Assembly: GCF_001422445.1 (NCBI RefSeq)
Contig: NZ_LMNA01000029.1
Span: 36,660-100,659, forward strand
Length of the DNA stretch: 64,000 nt
Source: Pseudorhodoferax sp. Leaf274
GTDB lineage: Bacteria; Pseudomonadota; Gammaproteobacteria; Burkholderiales; Burkholderiaceae_C
Reading direction: 5' to 3'
Shown here: positions 44,751-55,655 of the stretch, in pieces
How the letters are laid out: each line of letters opens with the position of its first letter
Position numbering within the stretch: position 1 is the first letter of the stretch
Made by a program: the position numbers and the translations under genes
The notes under the pieces: model-generated
Database searches by the model: none
Told to the model about the DNA's origin: nothing
What the model saw: only the letters and a program-made list of their open reading frames with translations

Positions 44751-45808
44751 GCGCCACGCTGCCCGTGAACGCGAGCGACGTGCTGGCGGCCTACCGCCGC
44801 CTGGTCGTGCGCCGCATGCTGATCGTGGCCGGCCTGGCCGTGCTGTGCGTGGCGGCGTTTGCGCTCGACCTCGTCACCGGCCCTTCGGCGCTGACGGCGG
44901 GGCAGGTGCTGGGCGGCATCCTGTCGCCCGAGACGCTGAGCCTGCCGCAGCAGGCCATCGTGTGGCAGGTGCGCCTGCCGTACGCGCTGATGGCGGTGCT
45001 GGTGGGCGCCGCCCTGTCGCTGGCCGGCGCGGAGATGCAGACCATCCTGAACAATCCGCTGGCCAGCCCTTTCACGCTGGGCGTGTCGTCGGCCGCCTCG
45101 TTCGGCGCGGCGCTGGCCATCGTGCTGGGCATCAGCCTGCCGTTCGTGCCGCTGCAATGGATGGTGCCGCTCAATGCCTTCCTTTTTGCGTTCGGCTCGG
45201 TGCTGCTGCTGCAACTGATGGCCCGGCGCCGCAGTGCGGGCGTGGAGACCGTGGTGCTGCTGGGCATCGCGCTGGTGTTCGCGTTCAACGCGCTGGTGGC
45301 GCTGGTGCAGTTCCTGTCGTCGCAGGAGGCGCTGCAGCAACTGGTGTTCTGGAGCATGGGTTCGCTGTCGCGCGCGACCTGGAGCCATGTCGGCGTGCTG
45401 GCCGCGGTGCTCGCGCTGGTCGTGCCGTTCTCGCTGCAGGCCGCGGGCCGGCTGACCTCGCTGCGCCTGGGCGAAGACCGCGCGCGCAGCTTCGGCGTGG
45501 ACGTGGGCCGGCTGCGCTTCCTCGCGCTGCTGCGCGTGAGCCTGCTGGCCGCGACCTCGGTGGCTTTCGCGGGCACCATCGGCTTCATCGGCCTGGTCGG
45601 CCCGCACATGGCGCGGCTGCTGCTGGGCGAGGACCACCGCTTCCTGCTGCCGGCCAGCGTGCTGTGCGGCGCGCTGGTCATGTCGCTGGCCTCGGTGGCC
45701 AGCAAGACGCTGGTGCCGGGCGCGATCATGCCGGTGGGCATCGTGACGGCCATCGTCGGCGTGCCGGTGTTCCTGTTCCTGATCTTCCGCGGCCGGGATC
45801 GCGCATGA
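44747..45808 (+). CDS. FecCD-family siderophore ABC permease
   Basis: This 353-residue membrane protein has about ten hydrophobic segments and the FecCD signatures LAGAEMQTILNNPLASPFTLGVSSAASFGA and FAGTIGFIGLVGPHMARLLLGEDHRFLLP. Only one permease gene is present, so it probably works as a homodimer, unlike E. coli FepD/FepG. Start overlaps the binding-protein stop, and its end overlaps the ATPase start. Confidence 0.93.
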   Translation: MSATLPVNASDVLAAYRRLVVRRMLIVAGLAVLCVAAFALDLVTGPSALTAGQVLGGILSPETLSLPQQAIVWQVRLPYALMAVLVGAALSLAGAEMQTILNNPLASPFTLGVSSAASFGAALAIVLGISLPFVPLQWMVPLNAFLFAFGSVLLLQLMARRRSAGVETVVLLGIALVFAFNALVALVQFLSSQEALQQLVFWSMGSLSRATWSHVGVLAAVLALVVPFSLQAAGRLTSLRLGEDRARSFGVDVGRLRFLALLRVSLLAATSVAFAGTIGFIGLVGPHMARLLLGEDHRFLLPASVLCGALVMSLASVASKTLVPGAIMPVGIVTAIVGVPVFLFLIFRGRDRA

Positions 45809-46599
45809 AGCAGGACGGCACATTGCAGGTGCGCGGCCTGTCCACCGGCTACCGCGACCGCCAGATCATCCAGGGCCTGGACCTGCCGGAGCTGCGCGCT
45901 GGCGAAGTGCATTCCCTGGTCGGCCCCAACGCCGCCGGCAAGAGCACGCTGATGCGCGCCCTGGCCGGCCTGCAGGCTGCCAGCGGTTCCGTCCGTCTGG
46001 GCGGCCAGGAACTGGTGGGCCTGCCGCTGGCCGAACATGCGCGCCGCGTGACCTACATGCCGCAGACGCTGCCGCAGGGCGTGGCGCTGTCGGTGCTCGA
46101 AAGCGTGCTGGGCGCGCTGCGCGCCTCGTCCACGGGCGATCCCGCGAACGACGGCATGCAGGCCAGCCAGCGCCGTGCGGTGGCCATCCTCGAACGCATC
46201 GGCATCCTGCGCCTGGCGATGGAGGGGCTGGACCACCTGTCCGGCGGCCAGCGCCAGCTGGTGTCGCTGGCCCAGGCTCTGGTGCGCGAGCCGCGCGTGC
46301 TGCTGCTGGACGAGCCCATCAGCGCGCTCGACCTGCAGCACCAGCTGCGCGTGATGCGGCTGGTGCAGGAGCTCGCGCGCGAGCGCGGCATGATCGCCAT
46401 CATGGTGTTGCACGACCTGCAGATCGCCGCGCGCTGGTCCGATGGCATCGTGATGCTGTCGCAGGGCGCGGTGGTGGCCACCGGCACGCCGGCCGAGGCC
46501 ATCACGCCGGCCTCGCTGGCCAAGGTCTACGGCGTGCAGGCGCGCGTGGAGCATTGCTCGCGCGGCGGCTTGCAGATCATGGTGGACGACGTGCTGTGA
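45805..46599 (+). CDS. Siderophore ABC importer ATPase
   Basis: This 264-residue ATPase has Walker A GPNAAGKST, Q-loop MPQTLP, signature LSGGQRQLV, Walker B VLLLDEP and the H-loop VLHDLQ. It powers the importer together with the preceding permease and binding protein. Start ATG 45805 overlaps the permease stop. The stop codon is the first base triplet of a 77-bp repeat. Confidence 0.95.
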   Translation: MKQDGTLQVRGLSTGYRDRQIIQGLDLPELRAGEVHSLVGPNAAGKSTLMRALAGLQAASGSVRLGGQELVGLPLAEHARRVTYMPQTLPQGVALSVLESVLGALRASSTGDPANDGMQASQRRAVAILERIGILRLAMEGLDHLSGGQRQLVSLAQALVREPRVLLLDEPISALDLQHQLRVMRLVQELARERGMIAIMVLHDLQIAARWSDGIVMLSQGAVVATGTPAEAITPASLAKVYGVQARVEHCSRGGLQIMVDDVL

Positions 46600-46750
46600 G
46601 CGCCGCGCCGGGCCGCCCCAAGCAAGCTCGCTCCCCCGCGGGGGGACAGGCCGCAGGCCGAAGGGGGCATCGATGAGCGCCGCGCCGGGCCGCCCCCAGC
46701 AAGCTCGCTCCCCCGCGGGGGGACAGGCCGCAGGCCGAAGGGGGCCTCGA
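46597..46750. repeat. Two tandem copies of a 77-bp palindromic repetitive element
   Basis: The copies at 46597-46673 and 46674-46750 differ at about two positions. Each holds the 12-bp palindrome CCCCCGCGGGGG and starts with TGAGC; a third TGAGC follows the second copy. The element fills the whole gap between the ATPase stop and the second esterase start. I recall similar GCAAGCTCGCTCCCCC-type elements between genes in Comamonadaceae. It may act as a folded mRNA spacer between the two genes. Confidence 0.9.
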
Positions 46751-47598
46751 TGAGCACGTGCTGGTCGCCTGCCGAACTGGCCGGCGCGCAGACGCGGCGC
46801 TGGCAGGCCCAGGCCAATGGCCGGGCCTACCGCGTCAGCGTCTGGGTGCCGCCCGGTACGCCGCCGGCGGGCGGCTTCCCGCTGGTCTGCGTGCTGGACG
46901 CCAACGCGCTGTTCGGCACCTTCGTCGAGCTGGTGCAGCGCTCCAGCCGGCGGCCCGATGCCACCGGCATCGTGCCGACCGCCGTGGTCGGCATCGCGCA
47001 CGACGCGGACGCGCTCTTCGCCGAGGCGCAGCGCCGTCTCGACTTCACGGCCGGCCCGCCGGCCGATGGGTCCGTGGCTGGCGGCGTGGGCGGCGCGCCG
47101 GCCTTCCTGTCCTTCATCGCCGACGAGCTGCTGCCGGCGCTGCGTGCCGACCGGCCGTTGGACGCCGCGCGCCAGACGCTGTTCGGCCACTCGCTCGCGG
47201 GCCATTTCGTGTTGCAGGCGCTGGCCGCGCGGCCGCAGGCCTTTCGCACCTGGGCTGCCATCAGCCCGTCGGTCTGGTGGGACGAGGCTGGCCTGCGTGC
47301 GGCTCTTGCGGCCAATCTTGCCGCGGCGTTGCCTGGCCGACCGGGCCCGCGCGTGTTCATGGCGGCCGGCGCCTGGGAGGACGAGGTGCCACCCTGGCAG
47401 CGCCAGCACCCCGGCTACGACCAACTGGTCGCGCGCCGCGCGCAGCGCCGCATGGTCGGCAGCGCCCAGGCGCTCGCCGCGGAGCTGCAGGCCTGGCTGG
47501 GCGCGGAGCGGATCGCGTTCCGCGTGTTTCCCGACGAGGACCACGCCTCGGTGGTCATGGTCGCGGCGCAGCGCGTGCTGCGTTTCTGTTCCGCCTGA
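46750..47598 (+). CDS. Second IroE/Fes-like siderophore esterase, cytoplasmic
   Basis: This 282-residue alpha/beta hydrolase has LVCVLDANALF, nucleophile motif GHSLAG, SPSVWWDE and a C-terminal DEDHASVV, parallel to the first esterase but without a signal peptide. In the importer operon it would open the ferric siderophore in the cytoplasm to release iron. ATG 46750 abuts the second 77-bp repeat and has no clear RBS outside it. A terminator follows the gene. Confidence 0.83.
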   Translation: MSTCWSPAELAGAQTRRWQAQANGRAYRVSVWVPPGTPPAGGFPLVCVLDANALFGTFVELVQRSSRRPDATGIVPTAVVGIAHDADALFAEAQRRLDFTAGPPADGSVAGGVGGAPAFLSFIADELLPALRADRPLDAARQTLFGHSLAGHFVLQALAARPQAFRTWAAISPSVWWDEAGLRAALAANLAAALPGRPGPRVFMAAGAWEDEVPPWQRQHPGYDQLVARRAQRRMVGSAQALAAELQAWLGAERIAFRVFPDEDHASVVMVAAQRVLRFCSA

Positions 47599-47605
47599 AA
47601 ACAGG

Positions 47606-47631
47606 AACGCCCCGGTTCCCCGGGGCGTTTT
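47606..47631 (+). terminator. Rho-independent terminator of the importer operon
   Basis: A perfect 10-bp stem (AACGCCCCGG at 47606-47615, CCGGGGCGTT at 47620-47629) with a TTCC loop and TTTT follows the second esterase gene by seven bases. The convergent YncE-like gene ends 19 bases further on. Confidence 0.9.
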
Positions 47632-47649
47632 CCAGGGGCGCTGTGCCGC

Positions 47650-49101
47650 TCAGCGCACCGTGATGCGGCCGATGCGGTCGCCTTCGCCGTCTTCCGAGCC
47701 GCGGGCCTTGTTGACCGTGAAGGCCGTGCCCTTGCCGTCCAGCGCGACGTGGTTGGGGAAGCTGCCCACGTCCAGGTTGCCGAGGATCTTGCCTTCCGCG
47801 TCCAGGATGGTCACCGTGTCGCTGGCGCGGTTGGCCGCGTAGACGAGACGGCGGACGGGGTCGAAGCTCACGTTCAGCGTGCCGGCGCCCACCTTCACGT
47901 CCCGCAGCGTCTTGCCGGTCTTGGCGTCGACGATGACCACGTTGTCCGAACCCTGCGCGGCCACGAAGATGCGGTCGGTCTGCGCGTCGTAGGCGATGCC
48001 GGAGGCCGACACGGCGGCCTCGACCGGGAAGACCTTCTCGACCGTGTCGGTCCGGGTGTTGACGATGGCGACCTCGCCGCCCGAGCTGACGACGAACAAG
48101 CGGCTGCTGGCCTGGTCCAGTGCCAGGCTCATGGGCGAGAAGTCCTTGGCCTGCGGACCGCGCAGGCTGGTCTGGATCGGGATGTTCTTCAGCAGCGCCG
48201 GGCTCTTGGTGTTGAACACGGCGATGCGCGGCTCGCCGACGGGCGAGGCGTAGGCCTTGCCCTGCACGCCGTCCACGAGGATGTCGCGCGCGTGCGGCAC
48301 CACGCCGGGCTCGAACTGCTTGACGATGGCCAGGTCGGACTGGCGGTACACGGCCACGGTGTCCTGGCGCGTGTTGGTGACCCAGACGTTGCCGTTGGCA
48401 TCGTCCACGCCCACCCCATACACCGCGTACAGGCCGGGCAGGGCCGGTGCGTTGGCCGCGGGCGCAGGCGCGCCGGGGCGAGCCGGCGGCGTGGGGGCCA
48501 CGGGTGCCGTCACGCGCTGTTCGATGGCCAGCGTCTGGGCGTTGACCTTCACGAGTTCGCTGCGCGTGACGGGCGGGCGGCCCACGGCCGAGGTCACGAA
48601 CACGCGGTCGGTCTTGGCCGAGTAGCCCGCCTGGTACAGGCCCGGCACCAGCGCCTGCGACTGCACGTTGAAGCGTTCCTGGCCCGACAGTGGCACGTCC
48701 GGGGAGATCTTCAGCGGCACCAGCAGCGAGGCGGCCGGCTCGGCGGCGCTGGCCACGAGCGAATAGCGTCCCACATCGGCATCGGCCGGCAACACGAACT
48801 GGGTGCGGAAATTGCCGTCCTTGTCGGCCGTGGCGGTCTGGCCCAGCACGACGCCGCCATAGCTCACGGTGACCTTCTGGCCCGGCTTGAAGTCACGGCC
48901 GGCAAGCTGGACGGGCTTGCCGGCCAGCACCACGGGCGTGTCCGTCACGCTGATGCGGCCCTTGAAGGCGGCATCCTGCGCGTTGAACTGCGGGCCCGAG
49001 GCACAGGCCGCCAGGCCCAGGGCCATGGCCACGGCCAGCGCGGTCTGCACAGGGCGGGCCCACACGGCGGACGTGTTGGCGGCAGGACGGCGGTTGTTCA
49101 T
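47650..49101 (-). CDS. YncE-like beta-propeller lipoprotein
   Basis: This 483-residue protein has a lipobox (ALGLAACASG), an Ig-like beta domain (about 50-140, VVLAGKPVQLAGRDFKPGQKV) and a seven-bladed propeller with repeated VDAxTGK...VxVGxxP-type blades (about 150-480). E. coli YncE is iron-repressed and Fur-controlled, with unknown function. A Fur-like box is about 95 bases upstream, so it is likely induced with the siderophore system. Confidence 0.85.
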   Translation of the reverse strand: MNNRRPAANTSAVWARPVQTALAVAMALGLAACASGPQFNAQDAAFKGRISVTDTPVVLAGKPVQLAGRDFKPGQKVTVSYGGVVLGQTATADKDGNFRTQFVLPADADVGRYSLVASAAEPAASLLVPLKISPDVPLSGQERFNVQSQALVPGLYQAGYSAKTDRVFVTSAVGRPPVTRSELVKVNAQTLAIEQRVTAPVAPTPPARPGAPAPAANAPALPGLYAVYGVGVDDANGNVWVTNTRQDTVAVYRQSDLAIVKQFEPGVVPHARDILVDGVQGKAYASPVGEPRIAVFNTKSPALLKNIPIQTSLRGPQAKDFSPMSLALDQASSRLFVVSSGGEVAIVNTRTDTVEKVFPVEAAVSASGIAYDAQTDRIFVAAQGSDNVVIVDAKTGKTLRDVKVGAGTLNVSFDPVRRLVYAANRASDTVTILDAEGKILGNLDVGSFPNHVALDGKGTAFTVNKARGSEDGEGDRIGRITVR

Positions 49102-49194
49102 GCAATCTTCCTTGTGGTTGAAAAAAAGAGGGGCGGCCGCCGGAGGCGGCGCTGCAGCTTGCGCAGGACCGGGCCAGCCGATTGCGCAATCAGG

Positions 49195-49213
49195 GATGAG
49201 AATGATTTGTATT
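49195..49213 (-). promoter_or_regulatory. Probable Fur box of the YncE-like gene
   Basis: TGAGAATGATTTGTA at 49197-49211 is the same as the site at 43476-43490 except for one base. It is about 95 bases before the YncE-like ATG. Upstream sequence TTGGCC on the minus strand parallels TTGGTC at the first site, giving a shared TTGGYC-near-Fur-box layout. The 236-base gap between this gene and dinB otherwise holds only the repeat element below. Confidence 0.7.
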
Positions 49214-49264
49214 GGCCAAGAATTCTAAATGTGACGTGGCCGGTCACAGGGCCGAATGCCCCTA

Positions 49265-49281
49265 CTTCGCAATTCTTTGCA
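49265..49281 (-). promoter_or_regulatory. 17-bp direct-repeat element upstream of Fur box (copy 2)
   Basis: On the minus strand: TGCAAAGAATTGCGAAG, differing at one position from copy 1 (43541-43557). Including the preceding T it is a direct repeat TTGCAAAG/TTGCGAAG with a 10-base period. It lies 54 bases upstream of the Fur box, against 51 at copy 1. Confidence 0.5.
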
Positions 49282-49337
49282 ATGCGCCAGGATTCGTGGG
49301 TGCCTGCGGCGCGGGCCCCCTCACGTCGACGACACCT

Positions 49338-50537
49338 TCAGAACAGCTGGCCTGTCGTGTCCACCGGCTCCGCGCGCTCGGCGATCTCGCCGGGCCGTGC
49401 CAGCGCGCCCACGCGCACGCCCAGCAGCCGCAGCCGCCGCTCCAGCGGCACGCGCTTGAGGCACTGGCCCGCCGTCTGCCGGATCTGGCGCGCATCGGCC
49501 GTGTGCACCGCGATGGTCTGGTCGCGCGTGACGATCTTGAAATCGTCGAAGCGCAGCTTGATCCCGATGGTCTTGCCCACGTAGCCCTTGCGCTGCAGGT
49601 CTTGCGCGAGCTTCTCGCACAGCTGCGTGAAGATCGCAGACAGCGCGGCGCGGTCGCGCACGGCGTGCAGGTCGCGGTCGAAGGTGGTTTCGCGGCTCAT
49701 GGAGACAGGCTCGCTCTCGGTCACCACGGGCCGGCTGTCGCGGCCCCAGGCGGCCTCGTGCATCCAGGCACCGTAGGCGCGGCCGAAGTGCTCGACCAGC
49801 CAGGCGCGCTCCTTGGCGGCGAGTTCGCCGATGGTGGTGATGCCCAGCGCCTGCAGCCTGGCATCGGCCTTGGGGCCGATGCCGTTGATCTTGCGCGCCG
49901 GCAGCGGCCAGATGCGGCTTTCCAGATCGGCCTCGTGCACGATGGAGATGCCGCCCGGTTTGTCGAACTCGCTGGCCATCTTGGCGATGAGCTTGTTCGG
50001 CGCCACGCCGATGGAGCAGGTCAGGCCCGTGCGCTCGAAGATGGATTTCTGGATCAGCCGGGCGAGCACGCGGCCGCCCTCGCGCTGGCCGCCGGGCACC
50101 TCGGTGAAGTCGATGTAGACCTCGTCCACGCCGCGGTCTTCCATGAGCGGCGCGATCTCCAGGATGGTGGCCTTGAAGGCGCGCGAGAAGCGCCGGTACT
50201 CGTCGAAGTCCACCGGCAGCAGGATGGCCTGTGGGCACAGCTTGGCGGCCTTCATCATGCCCATCGCCGAACCCACGCCGAACGCGCGGGCGGGGTAGGT
50301 GGCCGTGGTGATGACGCCGCGGCCCACGTAGTCGCCCAGCCGCGGAAACTCCGCGACCGGCAAGTCCTCGCGCTGCGCCAGCACGCTGTCGGCGCGGCGC
50401 CGGCCGCCGCCGATCACGAGCGGCAGGCCCTTGAGCTGCGGATAGCGCAGCAGCTCGACGGAGGCGTAGAACGCGTCCATGTCGAGGTGGGCGATGCGGC
50501 GGGTCAAGGGCGGCGTCGGATGCAAGGCCGCGAGCAT
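49338..50537 (-). CDS. dinB: DNA polymerase IV
   Basis: This 399-residue Y-family polymerase has the start IAHLDMDAFYASVELLRYP, the catalytic segment DRGVDEVYIDFT, the SIGVAPNKLIAKMASEFDKP thumb-side motif and GIGPKADARLQALGI helix-hairpin-helix. It copies damaged DNA under SOS. The C-terminus lacks an obvious beta-clamp pentapeptide at the very end; it ends TTGQLF, which could serve as QLF. Start ATG 50537. Confidence 0.95.
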   Translation of the reverse strand: MLAALHPTPPLTRRIAHLDMDAFYASVELLRYPQLKGLPLVIGGGRRRADSVLAQREDLPVAEFPRLGDYVGRGVITTATYPARAFGVGSAMGMMKAAKLCPQAILLPVDFDEYRRFSRAFKATILEIAPLMEDRGVDEVYIDFTEVPGGQREGGRVLARLIQKSIFERTGLTCSIGVAPNKLIAKMASEFDKPGGISIVHEADLESRIWPLPARKINGIGPKADARLQALGITTIGELAAKERAWLVEHFGRAYGAWMHEAAWGRDSRPVVTESEPVSMSRETTFDRDLHAVRDRAALSAIFTQLCEKLAQDLQRKGYVGKTIGIKLRFDDFKIVTRDQTIAVHTADARQIRQTAGQCLKRVPLERRLRLLGVRVGALARPGEIAERAEPVDTTGQLF

Positions 50538-50669
50538 ACGTGCTGCCTGCAAGACGCCCCTGGCCGGGCCCAACGGTATACAGGCGGCGCAGTTGGGCCG
50601 ATTGGCGCAGGGGCCGTCGGCCCTGTCGCTATCATCGCCCCCGACCCCACCCCCTCGGAGCCCATTTCC

Positions 50670-52340
50670 ATGACGTCCGAACCGGACCTCGTTGACGCTG
50701 CCCGCCGCCTGCTCGGCGGCCTGCAGGCCTTGTTCGACACCGCTGTGTCGGCAGTGGCGCAGCGCTGCAGCAGCGGCCCCGGACGGCTCGACCCGGCCGC
50801 GCTGGACGCGGCCCAGGGTGTCTCCTACGAGCTGGCCTGGGCCAGTGCCGAACTGCTGGCCGCGCAGACCGTGTTGCAGGCACCGGCCGATGCGGGCCTG
50901 GACCGCGCACTGGCACTGCTGTTCGCGGCCGAGGCCATGCGTTCGGTGCAGGCGCGGCTGGAGTCCGTGGCCATCGACGCGGACCTGGACGGCGCGCCGC
51001 TGCGCGCCTGGAACGCCGATCCGCAGTGGCCTGCCTTGCGCCGCGCCGTGGCCGGCCCCGCCGCGCTGACGGCGGCGGCGCATGCGCTCGCCGCGGCCGA
51101 GTCCGAGATCGGTCCGGTCGCGGTCAGCGAGGAAGTGGCCATGGCGCGCGATGCGTTCCGCCGCTTCGGCTTCGAGGTGGTGGCACCGCTGGCCGCCGAG
51201 ATCCACGCGCACGACCTGACCATCCCAGAGACGATCCTCGGCCCGCTGCGCGAGATGGGCGTGTTCGGCCTGTCGATCCCGCAGGAATATGGCGGCAGCG
51301 CGCCCGGCCAGCACGACGACACGGCCATGATGATCGCCGTGACCGAGGCGCTGTCCGAAGCCTCGCTGGGCGCGGCCGGCAGCCTGATCACGCGGCCCGA
51401 GATCCTGTCGCGCGCGCTGCTCGCGGGCGGCACCGAGGAACAGAAGCAGCAGTTCCTGCCGAAGATCGCCGCTGGCGAGCCGCTCTGCGCGATCGCCATG
51501 ACCGAGCCCGACCATGGCTCGGACGTGGCCAGCCTGGCGCTCAAGGCCACGCGCGTGGCCGGCGGCTGGCGGCTGGACGGCGCCAAGACCTGGTGCACCT
51601 TCGCCGGCAAGGCGGGCCTGCTCATGGTCGTGGCGCGCACCAATCCCGACAAGGCGGCCGGCTACAAGGGCCTGTCCATCCTGCTGGTCGAGAAGCCCTC
51701 GACCGAAGAGCACACCTTCGACTTCCGGCCCCAGCTGTCGACGGGCGGCGGCGGCCGCCTGCGCGGCCGGGCCATCCCCACCATCGGCTACCGCGGTATG
51801 CACTCCTACGAACTCGCGTTCGAGGATTTCTTCGTGCCCGACAGCCATGTGCTGGGCGGCGAGGCCGGACTGGGCAAGGGCTTTTACTTCAACATGGCCG
51901 GCATGGTCGGCGGGCGCATGCAGACCTCGGCGCGCGCCACCGGCGTGATGCGCGCCGCGCTGCGCGAGGCGCTGCGCTACACGCAGGACCGCAAGGTCTT
52001 CGGCCAGCCGCTGATCGACTTTCCGCTCACGCAGTCCAAGCTGGCGCACATGGCCGCGCGCCTGGCGGCCTGCCGCCAGACCGCGTATGCCGTCGGCAAC
52101 CGGCTGGAGGCCGCGGGCGGCCGCATCGAGGCCGCGCAGATCAAGCTGCTGGCCTGCCGCTCCGCAGAACTGCTCACGCGCGAAGCCCTGCAGCTGCATG
52201 GCGGCATGGGCTATGCCGAAGAGACGCCCGTGAGCCGCTACTTCGTGGACGCGCGCGTGCTGTCCATCTTCGAGGGCGCCGAGGAAACCCTGGCGCTCAA
52301 GGTCATCGCGCGCGGCCTGTTCGAGAAGGCCCTGGCCTGA
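50670..52340 (+). CDS. Acyl-CoA dehydrogenase, (2S)-methylsuccinyl-CoA dehydrogenase-like
   Basis: This 556-residue flavoprotein has a 150-residue helical N-terminal extension before the acyl-CoA dehydrogenase fold (AMTEPDHGSDVASL, GYRGMHSYELAFEDFFVP, and the catalytic-region IFEGAEETLALKVI). That extension and RPEILSRALLAGGTEEQK are typical of Mcd from the ethylmalonyl-CoA pathway, which oxidises methylsuccinyl-CoA to mesaconyl-CoA. No other pathway gene is visible, so the substrate stays tentative. Confidence 0.8.
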   Translation: MTSEPDLVDAARRLLGGLQALFDTAVSAVAQRCSSGPGRLDPAALDAAQGVSYELAWASAELLAAQTVLQAPADAGLDRALALLFAAEAMRSVQARLESVAIDADLDGAPLRAWNADPQWPALRRAVAGPAALTAAAHALAAAESEIGPVAVSEEVAMARDAFRRFGFEVVAPLAAEIHAHDLTIPETILGPLREMGVFGLSIPQEYGGSAPGQHDDTAMMIAVTEALSEASLGAAGSLITRPEILSRALLAGGTEEQKQQFLPKIAAGEPLCAIAMTEPDHGSDVASLALKATRVAGGWRLDGAKTWCTFAGKAGLLMVVARTNPDKAAGYKGLSILLVEKPSTEEHTFDFRPQLSTGGGGRLRGRAIPTIGYRGMHSYELAFEDFFVPDSHVLGGEAGLGKGFYFNMAGMVGGRMQTSARATGVMRAALREALRYTQDRKVFGQPLIDFPLTQSKLAHMAARLAACRQTAYAVGNRLEAAGGRIEAAQIKLLACRSAELLTREALQLHGGMGYAEETPVSRYFVDARVLSIFEGAEETLALKVIARGLFEKALA

Positions 52341-52390
52341 CCGCATTCACCTTTTTGTTCAACGTTTCACCACTGCTCTAGGAATCCGTC

Positions 52391-54628
<2,238 letters not shown>

Positions 54629-54648
54629 GCGCCAGGGCTTGTCATGGA

Positions 54649-54680
54649 GGGCTGGGAGCGAAAGCTCCCGGCCCTTTTTT
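54649..54680 (+). terminator. Rho-independent terminator after icd
   Basis: An 11-bp stem (GGGCTGGGAGC at 54649-54659 with GCTCCCGGCCC at 54664-54674, one G-T type mismatch in the middle), GAAA tetraloop and six T residues follow icd by 20 bases. Confidence 0.93.
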
Positions 54681-54698
54681 CATAGGCACGAGAACACG

Positions 54699-55637
54699 AT
54701 GAACATCCCCACCACCATCGCCACCCACAACGGCTCCTTCCACGCGGACGACGTGTTCGGCGTGGCCGTGCTGCGGCTGCTGCATCCTGAAGCGAGGCTG
54801 CTGCGCACGCGCGATGCGACGCTGATCGCCGCCGCCGATTTCGCCGTGGACGTGGGCGGCGAATGGGACGCCGCGCGCGGCCGCTTCGACCACCACCAGC
54901 GCGGCTTCGATGGCGCGCGTACCAGCGGCGTGGTCTATGCCAGTGCAGGCCTGGTCTGGGCCGCGCACGGCCCGGCCCTGGTCGCGCAGCAGTGTGGCCT
55001 GGCGGAGCCGACGCTGGCCCAGGCCATCGCCGACAGCCTGGACCGCGAGCTGGTGCAGCACCTGGACCGTGCCGACACCGGAGCGGCCAATGCCGCGCCC
55101 GGCCTGTTCGGCCTGTCGGCGCTGCTGGCCCAGTTCAACCTGCCCTGGGACCGGCGCGGCAGCGCCGAGCAGGACGATGCCGCCGCGCTGGCACGCTTCG
55201 AGCAGGCGATGGCGGTCGTGACGCAGCTGCTGCTGGCCGCGCTGGACCAGCAGCGTGCACGCCACCAGGGCGCGCAACAGGTGCGCGAGGCGCAGGTGCT
55301 GCTGGACGGCCGTGTGCTGCTGTTGCCGCGCGGCGGCCTGCCCTGGCGCGACGTGGCCAGTGCCGAGATGCCGGACCTGTGGTTCGTGGTCTACCCGGAC
55401 GCCAGCGACCGGCAGCACCAGCTGCATGTGGTGACGGTGGAGCCGCAGTCCTTCACCGCCCGCAAGGATCTGCCGCGCGCCTGGGCCGGGCTGCGCGAGG
55501 CCGAACTGGCCGCGGCCACCGGCGTGGCCGATGCGGTGTTCTGCCACAACGGCCGCTTCATCGCGGGTGCCGGCTCGCTGCAAGGCGCGCTGCGCCTGGC
55601 CGAACTGGCGGTGGCAGCCCCCTTCGACCCGAAGTGA
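54699..55637 (+). CDS. MYG1 family DHH-like hydrolase
   Basis: This 312-residue protein begins TIATHNGSFHADDVFGVAVLRLL and has DVGGEWD and FDHHQRGF, the metal-binding motifs of MYG1/DHH-like enzymes; AVFCHNGRFIAGAGS near the end is the family C-terminal mark. Eukaryotic MYG1 is a 3'-5' RNA exonuclease; the bacterial role is open. ATG 54699 lies 18 bases past the icd terminator. Confidence 0.9.
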   Translation: MNIPTTIATHNGSFHADDVFGVAVLRLLHPEARLLRTRDATLIAAADFAVDVGGEWDAARGRFDHHQRGFDGARTSGVVYASAGLVWAAHGPALVAQQCGLAEPTLAQAIADSLDRELVQHLDRADTGAANAAPGLFGLSALLAQFNLPWDRRGSAEQDDAAALARFEQAMAVVTQLLLAALDQQRARHQGAQQVREAQVLLDGRVLLLPRGGLPWRDVASAEMPDLWFVVYPDASDRQHQLHVVTVEPQSFTARKDLPRAWAGLREAELAAATGVADAVFCHNGRFIAGAGSLQGALRLAELAVAAPFDPK

Positions 55638-55655
55638 GGCCGCGGCGCGGCGGCT

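Noticed and set aside
46597..46750. Tandem 77-bp repeat as a CRISPR fragment
   Set aside because: Copies abut without spacers and are internally palindromic; no cas genes are present.
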